Assembly (NCBI GenBank): GCA_937922015.1 | Contig: CAKZVB010000117.1 | Coordinates: forward strand, 1 to 37,482 | Length of the DNA: 37,482 bases | Direction of reading: 5' to 3' | Source: an uncultured Granulosicoccaceae bacterium | GTDB lineage: Bacteria > Pseudomonadota > Gammaproteobacteria > Granulosicoccales > Granulosicoccaceae | In this document: piece after piece, positions 16,045-25,041 of the stretch | Position numbering within the stretch: position 1 is the first letter of the stretch | How the letters are laid out: the number at the start of each line of letters is the position of its first letter | Made by a program: the position numbers and the translations under genes | Notes under the pieces: model-generated | Told to the model about the DNA's origin: nothing | The model's database searches: none | Seen by the model: only the letters and a program-made list of their open reading frames with translations

Positions 16045-17521
16045 ATCTCTCTACGCAAAGCTTGCGCTGACTCTGATACTGCTGCTATTTGTTACCTCGA
16101 TAATCTACTCAGCAATATCCTATTCCCTGACCCGACAACAACTCATCGGTGACCTGCAGCGCGAAAATGCAGAATTGGCGGTTAATCTTGCGGCAGAGAT
16201 TCCACAAACACTGGCTGGTGCTATTGACCGGCAATACACTGCACAACTATTTCATCTTATGATGATCGTCAATCCAGACGTAGAGCTCTATATTCTGGAC
16301 AACGCTGGAAAAATCACAGACAGCTCAGTTGAAAAAAAAGACATCGCGCTTGATACCGTAAACCTCGAGCCACTCATGAAACTGCTTGGTGGCAACAACA
16401 AATTTCCGCTGTTCGCAGACGACCCGAGAGCAGCCAACGAACCCGTGACATTTTCCGCTGCGAAATTGTCTGCCGGTGATAAACCACTGGGTTACCTTTA
16501 TGTCACCCTGCGTGGCGCGGATCACGAAACCTATAAAAGCGGCAGGCCCACCGATCTGATCTCAAAGATCGGGTTATACGCGCTGATCGGCAGCCTGCTG
16601 GTGTCGCTTCTGGCAGGGCTGTATATTTTCAAACGCATCACCTCCCGACTGCAAATACTCAGTCATCTGATCGAAGATTTTCAACAATCGGGTTATAAGA
16701 AATCGCTGATCTACAGCGACGTTGCCAATGACAGCGGCAATGATGAAATATCCAGACTCGGAAAAAGTTACGATGCCATGGCACTACGCATTGCAGATCA
16801 ATTCCAGTTGCTGCAGGCACAGGACCAGAACAGACGTTCTTTCATTGCCAATATTTCGCACGACCTGCGCACGCCATTAACGGCAACGCAGGGTTATCTG
16901 GAAATGCTGCAACAAAAATACAACTCCCTCGATGACGATCAACGCCAGAAATATCTAAACGTTTCTCTTAAACACAGCAAAAGATTACAGTCCCTGATCA
17001 GTGACTTATTTGAACTGGCAAAGCTGGATGACCGCTCTGAACAACTGAGCAATGAGATATTCTCATTTAACGATATCGTTAGTGACGTTGTACAGGGGTA
17101 TCAGCCGCAGGCCAATTCAAAACAAATGGACCTGATCTACCACACCGGCAATTCCCGACTACTGATTCGCGGAGACCTTGCAATGATTGATCGCGCTGTA
17201 AGTAATCTTATCGGCAATGCGTTGCAATACACGCAGGACGGCGGGCGGGTAACGGTGACCGTAGCGGCGGTTTCCCGCCAGGACACAGAGTTTGTTAACT
17301 TCACCATCGAAGACAACGGCCCCGGCATTGATCCGGCCCAGATTGAAAATATTTTCAAGCGATTTCACCGCGCTGACAATGAGCACAACCAGAGCGCACA
17401 TGCCGGACTGGGACTGACCATCACTGATCGAATAGTGGATTTACACGGCGGCCGCCTGACCGCTGAAAACACCGGCAAAGGAACTCGATTCAGCTTTTCA
17501 CTACCGCGAATCTCCGCCTGA
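16031..17521 (+). CDS. Sensor histidine kinase
   Basis: A 496-residue inner-membrane kinase. Membrane segments lie at about 9-31 and 181-200, enclosing a periplasmic sensor region of about 150 residues with no recognised fold. A HAMP linker (about 200-255) follows, then the dimerisation and phospho-acceptor domain with FIANISHDLRTPLT (His277), and the catalytic domain with the N box (NLIGNALQYT), G1 box (DNGPGI), F box (FKRFHRAD) and G2 box (GLGLTI). All catalytic motifs are intact. The ATG at 16031 lies inside the last codons of the response-regulator gene (14-base overlap) with AAGGCCGG upstream, so translation is coupled and the two form a pair. The signal is unknown. Confidence 0.92.
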   Translation: MLALRSLYAKLALTLILLLFVTSIIYSAISYSLTRQQLIGDLQRENAELAVNLAAEIPQTLAGAIDRQYTAQLFHLMMIVNPDVELYILDNAGKITDSSVEKKDIALDTVNLEPLMKLLGGNNKFPLFADDPRAANEPVTFSAAKLSAGDKPLGYLYVTLRGADHETYKSGRPTDLISKIGLYALIGSLLVSLLAGLYIFKRITSRLQILSHLIEDFQQSGYKKSLIYSDVANDSGNDEISRLGKSYDAMALRIADQFQLLQAQDQNRRSFIANISHDLRTPLTATQGYLEMLQQKYNSLDDDQRQKYLNVSLKHSKRLQSLISDLFELAKLDDRSEQLSNEIFSFNDIVSDVVQGYQPQANSKQMDLIYHTGNSRLLIRGDLAMIDRAVSNLIGNALQYTQDGGRVTVTVAAVSRQDTEFVNFTIEDNGPGIDPAQIENIFKRFHRADNEHNQSAHAGLGLTITDRIVDLHGGRLTAENTGKGTRFSFSLPRISA

Positions 17522-17720
17522 CGTCGTGTTTAGAACCGACACTACTAAGAAACCTCTCGGCATTACATTCGCAACGGCTGGAGAGGTGGTTGAGCGTCGT
17601 GTTAAAAAACGAGGTACAACTTATTGCTCACAAAATATCAACTGTGCGAGACACCGCAGCCGACAGACAACAGATTGCCCCGGGACTGTGCTTGTGTAAA
17701 CTATTGAAATTGCCAGACAA

Positions 17721-17796
17721 TGGTGGCCAGGGACGGAATCGAACCGCCGACACGGGGATTTTCAGTCCCCTGCTCTACCGACTGAGCTACCTGGCC
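17721..17796 (-). tRNA. tRNA-Phe (anticodon GAA)
   Basis: 76 bases with all four arms. The acceptor GGCCAGG pairs with CCTGGCC. The D arm is GCTCAGTCGGTAGAGC, the anticodon loop CTGAAAA has GAA as anticodon, and the T arm contains GGTTCGATTCC. CCA is encoded. It lies upstream of nothing obvious on its strand, and yggX is 161 bases away. Confidence 0.97.
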
Positions 17797-17957
17797 TTAA
17801 GTTTCTGAACGTAGCCTCGAACGAGACCACAATGGCGAGTAATTACCTGCCAAGCCGCCTATTAGACCTATTGCGCCGCCCTGAGTCAAGTGCATACGGC
17901 GATTAACCATCGAAAACTGAGCGCTGTAATCGTACGCGCCTCACGAAGTTTTGTCCG

Positions 17958-18230
17958 CTACTCTGCCGGGGGCACATAACCGTCGGGCATATCAGAGCCA
18001 CCTTCAAAGAAAAATTTCTCCATTTCTTCTTCGAGAAATTTACGCGCTTTGGGGTCGACCGGTGTGAGCCGATATTCGTTGATTAGCATGGTTTGATGCC
18101 CCATCCAGGACTGCCATGCTTCCTTCGATACATTTTTGTAAATACGTTTGCCCAGATCACCCGGGTAGGTGGGTCGATCAAGACCTTCGGCTTCAGTACC
18201 TAATTTGACGCAGTTGACCATACGGGCCAT
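17958..18230 (-). CDS. yggX: Fe(2+)-trafficking / oxidative damage protection protein YggX
   Basis: A 90-residue cytoplasmic protein of the YggX family, which protects iron-sulphur clusters from oxidative damage and has been proposed to carry ferrous iron. The family signature is clear: MVNCVKLG with Cys7, then [14 protein letters not shown], and LINEYRL in the middle. The length equals the usual 90 residues. The C-terminus ends in a PDGYVPP tail, as in homologues. The ATG at 18230 is preceded by GAGAAGAAA. It lies 86 bases downstream of mutY on the same strand. mutY-yggX is a common pair in gammaproteobacteria, fitting because MutY is itself an iron-sulphur enzyme repairing oxidative lesions. 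Confidence 0.95.
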   Translation of the reverse strand: MARMVNCVKLGTEAEGLDRPTYPGDLGKRIYKNVSKEAWQSWMGHQTMLINEYRLTPVDPKARKFLEEEMEKFFFEGGSDMPDGYVPPAE

Positions 18231-18316
18231 AGTTTTCTTCTCAACAATTCTCTATGTTGCTGCCATCATAACAATTCGACAGCGTCAATTCATACAGTGT
18301 AGGTCGCACAGCCGCT

Positions 18317-19474
18317 TTACAAGCAATCGCTTTTTGCCAGCACTGCCAGCAACTGGCTGACCGGGGCCGCAAAGCCACCCAACTCGCTACCCGGACGATG
18401 CCATACCTGTTCTCTGTCCATCACTTTTTGAGCACTCGTTTTTAATCGAACGTGCAGCGGATTGATCTGTAAATGGAAATGCGAAAACGTGTGCTCAACA
18501 GTTGGCCATGATCGGTCATCGCTGTGAATAGTGCCCAGCTTCTTTGCATATTCCAGCGCCGCATCGCTGGATTCGAACTGCGGGAATCCCCATAGACCAC
18601 CCCAGATGCCACTGGGCGGCCTTCGCTCCATTAACAAATCACCAGCAGGGTCTTCGACGATCAGCATCCAGGTCTTGCGCTGAGGCTTTTCTTTTTTGGG
18701 TTTCTTGTGAGGCCAGTTTGCCGGCACACCGGTGGCTGTCGCCAGACAGCTTTTTACCACAGGACAACGGTCGCATCGCGGTGAGCTGCGGGTACACAAC
18801 GTAGCGCCCAGATCCATCATCGCCTGATTGTATTCACCGGTTCGCACAGACGGCGTCAACGCGTCGGTCAATTGCCACAGGTGCTTTTCAACCGCTGAAT
18901 TGCCATACCAGCCATCCACCGTGAAGTGACGGCACAACACGCGCTTGACGTTGCCATCAAGAATAGAGGTGTCTTTTCCACAGGCCAGACTCAGAACCGC
19001 ACCCGCTGTAGAACGACCGATACCGGGCAGTGCAATCAATCCTTCAAGGGTTTGAGGAAATCTTCCCTGATGCTGCTCAACAATCTGTTGAGCGGCCTTG
19101 TGCAAATTGCGTCCGCGAGCGTAATAGCCCAGCCCCGACCAGTGCTGCAATACCTGATCCTGAGTGGCCTGTGCCAGTGCCTCAACATCAGGAAAGCGCT
19201 GCATAAACTTGTCAAAATAGGGAATTACTGTGGTGACCTGGGTTTGCTGCAGCATGATCTCCGATACCCAAACGCGATAGGGATTTACATCCTGCTGCCA
19301 GGGCAAGTGTTTGCGACCATGCTGCTCAAACCACTTAAGCACTGCGCTGGAAAATTTTCGACACTCCTTGTCTGCCGGCACCGCTATAACACTATCACCG
19401 CTAGTAGTTTTGCGACTCGTCGCAGACGGTTTATTGGTTTTGCTGTTTTTTTTGGGGCCGGTAATTTCACGCAT
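18317..19474 (-). CDS. mutY: Adenine DNA glycosylase MutY
   Basis: A 385-residue glycosylase that removes adenine paired with 8-oxoguanine. The helix-hairpin-helix GxG motif LPGIGRSTAG (149-158), catalytic Glu72 (SEIMLQQTQV) and Asp173 (LDGNVKRVL) are present. The 4Fe-4S cluster ligands have exact family spacing: Cys227-x6-Cys234-x2-Cys237-x5-Cys243. A NUDIX-like C-terminal domain, which recognises 8-oxoG, includes FSHFHL. A basic, low-complexity N-terminal extension of about 35 residues precedes the conserved start, longer than usual; the ATG at 19474 is chosen because it lies 10 bases after the asmA stop, although a later start is possible. It is in an apparent operon asmA-mutY-yggX. Confidence 0.95.
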   Translation of the reverse strand: MREITGPKKNSKTNKPSATSRKTTSGDSVIAVPADKECRKFSSAVLKWFEQHGRKHLPWQQDVNPYRVWVSEIMLQQTQVTTVIPYFDKFMQRFPDVEALAQATQDQVLQHWSGLGYYARGRNLHKAAQQIVEQHQGRFPQTLEGLIALPGIGRSTAGAVLSLACGKDTSILDGNVKRVLCRHFTVDGWYGNSAVEKHLWQLTDALTPSVRTGEYNQAMMDLGATLCTRSSPRCDRCPVVKSCLATATGVPANWPHKKPKKEKPQRKTWMLIVEDPAGDLLMERRPPSGIWGGLWGFPQFESSDAALEYAKKLGTIHSDDRSWPTVEHTFSHFHLQINPLHVRLKTSAQKVMDREQVWHRPGSELGGFAAPVSQLLAVLAKSDCL

Positions 19475-19484
19475 AACAAACGAA

Positions 19485-22010
19485 CTACTCGCCCAGCAGG
19501 TTAGACAGTCCCTTTTTAAGATTTTTCTCAAGCTTGTTCTTCAACTGCTCTTTTTCCTGCTCAAGCTGTTGTTGCAGTTGTTGTTGTTGTTTTTCTTCTG
19601 CCTTTTGCACTGCCGCCTGCCGTTTTTCCTGCAGCTTTTGCTGCGCCGCTGCACGCTCTTTTTCTACTCTGGCTTTTACAGCCGCTTCTTCCTGCTTGAG
19701 TTTTGCTGCCACCGCCTCTTTTTGCTGATTTAACATTGCGTCCTTGCGGGAGCGCAGCTGATTCAGCAGATCAGATTTCAATCCATCAACCAGCATGCCG
19801 GTAAAATCAACAGACAAATCGGTAAATGAACCGCGTATCGGCACGGGCAATTGCAGCCCGTTTAACTCGGACAGTTCTTTTCCTCCCTGTCCCTCAGTGG
19901 TGGTGCTGATCAACACCTGTAACAGGTAATCGATAGTTTGTTCAGTCATATTCACGCCGCCGGCACCTGACAACCGCATTAGGGGCGATTTGAATGACAA
20001 GTCTTCACTGTGCAGCACACCATCAGCAATTTCGGCAGAGATACTCAACTCGGTAAAATCAGTTTTGACTTCAGGTTCGACGGCTGACAACTGCTGTCCG
20101 GTCAGCACCGCCTGTGCGCGACGCACTTCGCGACCAATGTTGACGCCATTCAATGCGCCATCGGTAAAACGCGTGGTGATAGCGCCACTTGCACGAGACA
20201 GCAGTCCATCCAGCGTTTCGCCACGTGACAGCAGATCGATGCTGATGATACCGGTACCGCTTAACGGCGCATCGCTTTTGAGATAGTCGGCCAGTAACGG
20301 CTCTGCCTGTACTCCATTGACATTGGTTGATATCGTGAGCAGTGGTTCCTGTGCTGTGGCGTCAAGCGACAGCGTCGAAAATAAAGTGCCGCTGTAGAGC
20401 CCGGCACGCGCCTCTTTTACTTCCAGCCGTCCATCGCGACCGATTACCGGCAGCACAATATTTTCCACCGTGATGCCGGACGCGGTTAGCTGCTCCAATG
20501 TCAGCTCACCCTCTATGTCCAGCTGACGTATAAGATCAACCGGTATCAATGCTGCAGCTGATGTGTCAGCCGGTGGCACTGGTGCAGCTTCACCCTCGGT
20601 AATTTCCGCCATTGGCAGATAGCGATCAATGTTTATCCGGCTGCCCTGCAGTGCGAACTTGATCGGCGGTATAGTTGCGTTTATATCGTTTATTTCAACA
20701 TTGCCCTGAAGAGTAAAATCATCCAGGGTGAAGTTAAGGTCATTGAGAGCTAACAACTGCCCTGACTGTCGTATCGCTGTGGTGAATTGCGCATTCTGCA
20801 ACACAAGCGGATCAGAAGCCTGCACCCCGAAGGTTTGCGCCCAGGCCAGCGGACTAAACGAATTACTCGATAGTGTTCCACTGACTACAGGTGATTGCGC
20901 CAGATTGGTTATTTGAAAATCGCCGTTGAGTTCAACACCGCCGGTGGACGCCAGTACATCGTTGAGCAACAGCTGATCTTCTGATTGTTGGAAGCGCACA
21001 GAAAAACCGGACTCTGACAACAGCGCTCTATTGAAGTCTTCGGGCAGCTCTACCCCGATCTGATCCAGAATTTCTGCGGCATCAAAAACGCCGCTTTTTA
21101 GATCACCGAACAGACTGGGTGCGTCCATGAGGCTGGTGCCATGGATTTCACCGGTCAGCGGCAAGCCTGCTATGTTGCCGCTGAAAGAAGTCAGATCAAA
21201 AGTTTGTGCATTGAGATCTGTAATCAGATCGCCGCCGATTGTGGCCTGCAAACGCTCAAGCGGTAACGCGCTACCGGCGGCTGTGGTGGTGAGTTCTAAT
21301 TCACTCAGCGCATAGACATTGTCATTAAGGTTTAAATTGATTTCACCTGACGCGACTACTTCAGAGGCAATACCGATGCTGTCACTTGCCACTTTAAAGT
21401 CAGTGTCAAAATGAAAGGGCTTGGAGATCTGAATAACGCCGGTGGATAAATTAAACTCATCAAGCGCTACATCACTGCCTTCATTCAAGTCTTGCCAGGT
21501 CACTTTGGCATCGGTCACCACCAGACCGCCGACCGACAGCGCGGCCACTATCGGTGCCCCGGCTTCAACCTCGTGCACCACGTCATCGCCACCGCTGGTC
21601 TCTACCACTCCGGTGGTCGACATAAGATCTTCCCAGTTCGATCTGCCGTCAGCGTCTTTTTGTAAATTCAGCTCCAACCCGTGAAGCTCCACCAGATTGA
21701 CATTGAGGTTACCGCCAATCAGCGGTAGGAGCTCGACTTTGACATCACTGGAATTGACGCGAGCAAAGACACTGTCACTAAAATTAGCTGCATTGGCCAG
21801 CGTGACATCATTCAGTGAAAGTCCGACCCAGGGGAAAATACTGGCGCTTATTTCACCGTTGATTTGCAATTCACGGCCCGTCTTGTCTAACACAACCTGC
21901 TGGATTTTATCTTTATGCAAATTGAGATCGAGGTTTTTAATCAGCAGTGCGCCAACCACACCGATGACGACCACCAACGCTATCAGCCCCAACAACAACC
22001 GTTTGATCAT
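19485..22010 (-). CDS. asmA: AsmA family protein
   Basis: An 841-residue inner-membrane-anchored periplasmic protein of the AsmA family, large beta-taco proteins linked to outer-membrane lipid transport. One N-terminal membrane segment (about residues 6-24) is followed by the typical ISASIFPWVGLSLNDVTLAN stretch. The conserved C-terminal AsmA_2 region (GALNGVNIGREVRRAQAVL, then a PVPIRGSF motif) is present. The last 80 residues form a Gln/Glu/Lys/Ala-rich coiled coil, which causes long CTG/TTG-rich tracts on the other strand. The start is ATG at 22010 or TTG at 22019; neither has a strong ribosome binding site. It is the first gene of the asmA-mutY-yggX unit, whose order is conserved in many gammaproteobacteria. 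Confidence 0.92.
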   Translation of the reverse strand: MIKRLLLGLIALVVVIGVVGALLIKNLDLNLHKDKIQQVVLDKTGRELQINGEISASIFPWVGLSLNDVTLANAANFSDSVFARVNSSDVKVELLPLIGGNLNVNLVELHGLELNLQKDADGRSNWEDLMSTTGVVETSGGDDVVHEVEAGAPIVAALSVGGLVVTDAKVTWQDLNEGSDVALDEFNLSTGVIQISKPFHFDTDFKVASDSIGIASEVVASGEINLNLNDNVYALSELELTTTAAGSALPLERLQATIGGDLITDLNAQTFDLTSFSGNIAGLPLTGEIHGTSLMDAPSLFGDLKSGVFDAAEILDQIGVELPEDFNRALLSESGFSVRFQQSEDQLLLNDVLASTGGVELNGDFQITNLAQSPVVSGTLSSNSFSPLAWAQTFGVQASDPLVLQNAQFTTAIRQSGQLLALNDLNFTLDDFTLQGNVEINDINATIPPIKFALQGSRINIDRYLPMAEITEGEAAPVPPADTSAAALIPVDLIRQLDIEGELTLEQLTASGITVENIVLPVIGRDGRLEVKEARAGLYSGTLFSTLSLDATAQEPLLTISTNVNGVQAEPLLADYLKSDAPLSGTGIISIDLLSRGETLDGLLSRASGAITTRFTDGALNGVNIGREVRRAQAVLTGQQLSAVEPEVKTDFTELSISAEIADGVLHSEDLSFKSPLMRLSGAGGVNMTEQTIDYLLQVLISTTTEGQGGKELSELNGLQLPVPIRGSFTDLSVDFTGMLVDGLKSDLLNQLRSRKDAMLNQQKEAVAAKLKQEEAAVKARVEKERAAAQQKLQEKRQAAVQKAEEKQQQQLQQQLEQEKEQLKNKLEKNLKKGLSNLLGE

Positions 22011-22170
22011 TTTTTTCAACTGGCAGAGCCCAACGCTGTGCCACTCAAATTGTGGCTATGTATAAGATGAATCATAGGGATTTTCGATAAACCTCCATAT
22101 TGTGCATCAGCTTCGCCCGTGTTGATACCGGAATCGTCAAATCAACCTGCCTGCCGCCAACTGCTCGTTA

Positions 22171-22647
22171 TTATTCTGCCGTCCAGCGACCGGATTTCCC
22201 ACCTGCCTTTTCCACCAGCCTGATACCGTCCATGCGCATGCCACGATCCACGGCTTTACACATGTCATAGATCGTTAACAACGCCACCTGGACGGCGGTT
22301 AACGCCTCCATTTCAACGCCAGTTTGCGACCGGGTTTCAGTGCGGGCCGTGCAACTCACCGAGTTATCGGCCGTATTGACCGTAAAATCCACTTCCGCAT
22401 GCGTCAATCCTATCGGATGGCACAGGGGCACCAGCTCACTGGTTCGTTTGCACGCCATGATTCCAGCGATTCTGGCGATTCCAAGCACATCACCCTTACG
22501 GTGATCACCCTGGACTATCATCGCCAGTGTATCGGCCTGCATGGATATCACACCGCTGGCCACAGCCACTCTGTGGGTGACATCTTTGCTCCCTACATCG
22601 ACCATATGGGCATCGCCCTTTTTATTAAAGTGAGTCAGCTCAGACAT
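22171..22647 (-). CDS. moaC: Cyclic pyranopterin monophosphate synthase MoaC
   Basis: A 158-residue cytoplasmic enzyme that, after MoaA, converts the 3',8-cyclo-GTP intermediate to cyclic pyranopterin monophosphate, the first stable precursor of molybdenum cofactor. The family motifs are intact: [12 protein letters not shown] near the N-terminus, [33 protein letters not shown], and the C-terminal [15 protein letters not shown] with the active-site lysines. The length matches the family. It is divergent from moaD with an 82-base gap, which must hold both promoters; no room exists for a molybdenum-cofactor riboswitch, and none is seen. moaA is not in the window. Confidence 0.96.
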   Translation of the reverse strand: MSELTHFNKKGDAHMVDVGSKDVTHRVAVASGVISMQADTLAMIVQGDHRKGDVLGIARIAGIMACKRTSELVPLCHPIGLTHAEVDFTVNTADNSVSCTARTETRSQTGVEMEALTAVQVALLTIYDMCKAVDRGMRMDGIRLVEKAGGKSGRWTAE

Positions 22648-22729
22648 TTACTTGTGATTACCTTCTAAATTTTCTTACCAAAGGGCATCTGATCATTGCA
22701 CCATGGCCTGTGGCAGGCATAATGATCCC

Positions 22730-22963
22730 ATGACCATTAACGTTAAATTTTTTGCCAGTATGCGCGAATACCTCGATCAAAGTGAAGTCGATATCGACAC
22801 TGACGGCACTCAAACCGTTGGTGACGTGTGGCTGCAGGTCGCCGGCGACAAGCCAATGCCCGATAACACCGTGTGCGCGGTCAACCACACCCAGGCAAAT
22901 TCCAGCTACCCGGTGAAAGATGGTGACGAAATCGCTTTCTTTCCACCGGTCACCGGAGGGTAA
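22730..22963 (+). CDS. moaD: Molybdopterin synthase small subunit MoaD
   Basis: A 77-residue ubiquitin-like sulphur carrier. The C-terminal Gly-Gly (PPVTGG) is thiocarboxylated and enters the MoaE active site to donate sulphur to the pterin. The beta-grasp pattern KFFASMREYL and DGDEIAFFPPVTGG is typical, as is the length. The ATG at 22730 is used; an in-frame upstream start at 22703 would add nine residues foreign to the family. The gene's GGAGGG codons at the 3' end also serve as the ribosome binding site of moaE, so translation is coupled. Confidence 0.94.
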   Translation: MTINVKFFASMREYLDQSEVDIDTDGTQTVGDVWLQVAGDKPMPDNTVCAVNHTQANSSYPVKDGDEIAFFPPVTGG

Positions 22964-22966
22964 GCC

Positions 22967-23413
22967 GTGGCAGTCATCATCGTGGAAGATCAGTTTGACC
23001 CCTGGCAGGCACTGCAAGTTCATCAACAAAGCCATCTGGCGTCCGGACAATTCGGCGCCACTGCTACTTTTATCGGCACCATGCGAGATTTCAACGAAGG
23101 TGATGAGGTCTGCGCGATGACCCTTGAACACTACCCGGGCATGACGGAAAGCCAGCTACAGCTCATTATCGACGATGCGAACCAGCAATGGCCGTTGCAG
23201 GACGCGCTGATTATACATCGTGTCGGCGACATTCTGCCCGGACAGCCCATTGTACTGGTGGGCTGCTGGTCAGCGCATCGCGCTGCCGCCTTTGACGCCT
23301 GCCGTTTTTTAATGGAAGCATTAAAATCACGTGCACCGTTCTGGAAAAAAGAGACTCTGTCCGATCAAAGCCATCGATGGGTAGAGAAAAACACTGACGG
23401 TTATTCTCACTAG
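22967..23413 (+). CDS. moaE: Molybdopterin synthase catalytic subunit MoaE
   Basis: A 148-residue catalytic subunit that, with thiocarboxylated MoaD, inserts the dithiolene sulphurs into precursor Z. FIGTMRDFNEGDEV and LEHYPGMTE are the usual N-terminal motifs; HRVGDILPGQPIV, SAHRAAAFDACRFLMEALK and FWKKE contain the active-site Arg, His and Lys residues of the family. It starts at GTG 22967, three bases after the moaD stop, with GGAGG at 22955-22959. The moaD-moaE pair probably forms one transcript, divergent from moaC. A hairpin-containing dispersed repeat lies just downstream. Confidence 0.96.
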   Translation: MAVIIVEDQFDPWQALQVHQQSHLASGQFGATATFIGTMRDFNEGDEVCAMTLEHYPGMTESQLQLIIDDANQQWPLQDALIIHRVGDILPGQPIVLVGCWSAHRAAAFDACRFLMEALKSRAPFWKKETLSDQSHRWVEKNTDGYSH

Positions 23414-23442
23414 TCTGCATCGATAATTACCATCGCCCCGGG

Positions 23443-23495
23443 GCACCGTGATGGCGCGTTCGCAGTAGCAGAGATACGCCGCGTATACTCCTGCC
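23443..23495 (+). repeat. Dispersed imperfect repeat 2, copy A
   Basis: Matches copy B at 36501-36555. The two share GCACCGT, a 21-base identical block (23453-23473 against 36511-36531), GCCGCG and CTCCT. This copy lies between the convergent moaE and protease genes. A CCATC/GATGG hairpin with an inner CCCCGGGG (23430-23454) overlaps its left side and could act as a weak bidirectional terminator. Confidence 0.6.
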
Positions 23496-23519
23496 ACCAT
23501 CGATTGAAAAAACCGCGCC

Positions 23520-24899
23520 CTATTGCACCAGGACGGTCTGGGCGTATTGACCACGCTGAATTTTTAGCAGGCTGGCATTTCGTCGTTCTGCCACCGCGGC
23601 GATCATCCCGTCTATGGTCTCAACCGGGATTCGATTTACCTCAAGCACGATATCACCCACCTCAATTCCAAATTGATCCATCGCACTTCGACGCTCTACC
23701 TTACCTACTCTGACGTAGCGCTGACCCCGCCGCGACACTGCGTTCTCAAAGACTGCACCTTTCAGATGATCGGCCATTTCGACACCACGCACGGATGTGT
23801 CTTCAGATTCCCCCACCTGTACATCAGTCTGGTAGAGCTCTTTGTCGCGATAAAATTGCACCGCTACTTTCTGACCCACTTTTAATAACCCGATGGCATT
23901 GCGCAGCTCACTGACCCGATGTACCTCACGCGATCCTATTTTTGTCAGCACATCACCACGCAATAAGCCCGCACGATCCGCAGGTGAGCCAGGCTCGACA
24001 GCGGAAACCACTACACCGCGCCTGACGCCGAACGCTCGTTGCAGCTCTTCGTCCAGCTCTTGAATAGAGATACCCAACTTCCCGCGACGAACTTCACCGC
24101 CGTCGACCAGTTGCTCCATCAGGCCTTTCGCCATATTGGACGGAATGGCAAAACCAATACCGACATTGCCGCCGGAAGGCCCGACAATCGCTGTGTTTAT
24201 ACCAACCAGCTCGCCACGCAAATTTACCAGTGCGCCACCAGAATTACCCGGGTTAATCGAGGCATCTGTCTGAATGAAGTCTTCGATTTCCTCAATGCCC
24301 AAACCACTTCTGCCCAGTGCAGACACAATACCTGACGTCACCGTTTGCCCGAGCCCGAACGGATTGCCAATTGCCACGACAAAGTCCCCCACTCGCAGCA
24401 CATCAGAATTTGCCCAGGACAGCGCCGTCAGGTCAGGTGCTTCGATACGAATGACCGCTACATCTGCCTCCGGATCCTGACCGATAACGGCGGCTTCAAA
24501 CTCACGCCCGTCAGTCAGAGTAACCAGTATTTCGCGGGCGTTATCGATCACATGATGATTGGTGATAACCAGCCCTTCATCAGCATCCACAATAACCCCG
24601 GAACCCAGACTTTGGGTGGGACGGCGCTGAGCGTATCGGGGCAGATTAAAAAATTGCCGGAAGAAGGGATCGTCAAGCAACGGATTATTATCGACAGGCG
24701 ATGAACCACTGGTGGCTATGTTCACCACTGCAGGAGTGGTTTTTTCAAGCATCGGGGCCAGACTGGGCAATGGCTCACCATCGACAAACGCCGGCAAGCC
24801 ACCGGCGCCGCCACTCAATGGCAAAATAAATAGCAATAAAACAACACAGCGACGAAGCCATCCCCGGGATCGCCACCGATGCAAATCAGACCTGCACAT
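23520..24899 (-). CDS. DegP/DegQ/MucD-type periplasmic serine protease
   Basis: A 459-residue periplasmic HtrA-family protease/chaperone for misfolded envelope proteins. After an N-terminal signal or anchor (about residues 15-34) comes the trypsin-like domain with the complete triad: His116 in TNHHVID, Asp146 in PEADVAVI and Ser220 in NPGNSGG. Two PDZ domains follow (about 265-360 and 370-455). Length and two PDZ domains fit DegQ/MucD. ATG 24899 is chosen, but GTG 24929 is also possible; neither has a strong ribosome binding site. It sits 142 bases downstream of glpD on the same strand and converges with moaE. No anti-sigma or sigma-E gene is adjacent, so regulation cannot be inferred. Confidence 0.93.
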   Translation of the reverse strand: MCRSDLHRWRSRGWLRRCVVLLLFILPLSGGAGGLPAFVDGEPLPSLAPMLEKTTPAVVNIATSGSSPVDNNPLLDDPFFRQFFNLPRYAQRRPTQSLGSGVIVDADEGLVITNHHVIDNAREILVTLTDGREFEAAVIGQDPEADVAVIRIEAPDLTALSWANSDVLRVGDFVVAIGNPFGLGQTVTSGIVSALGRSGLGIEEIEDFIQTDASINPGNSGGALVNLRGELVGINTAIVGPSGGNVGIGFAIPSNMAKGLMEQLVDGGEVRRGKLGISIQELDEELQRAFGVRRGVVVSAVEPGSPADRAGLLRGDVLTKIGSREVHRVSELRNAIGLLKVGQKVAVQFYRDKELYQTDVQVGESEDTSVRGVEMADHLKGAVFENAVSRRGQRYVRVGKVERRSAMDQFGIEVGDIVLEVNRIPVETIDGMIAAVAERRNASLLKIQRGQYAQTVLVQ

Positions 24900-25041
24900 A
24901 TTCAATAGCTTAGTTTCGCCGACCAGCACCGGTGATTACTCTACACCTAGCGCTACGTCGTATCGATTTCCAAAAAAAGACAATCATAACCCAGTGGACA
25001 ATCTGTTCAAGCCACTTTGTCGCCGGCACAAAACGCCGGGT

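Noticed and set aside
17590..17808. 72-codon plus-strand frame ending in a peptide-like GRNRTADTGIF stretch
   Set aside because: It is the antisense of the tRNA-Phe gene, a well-known false protein.
19534..19728. Ser/Cys/Phe-rich plus-strand frames inside asmA
   Set aside because: They are shadows of the Gln/Glu/Lys-rich coiled coil at the end of AsmA.
22648..22729. Molybdenum-cofactor riboswitch between moaC and moaD
   Set aside because: The gap is only 82 bases and shows no such structure.
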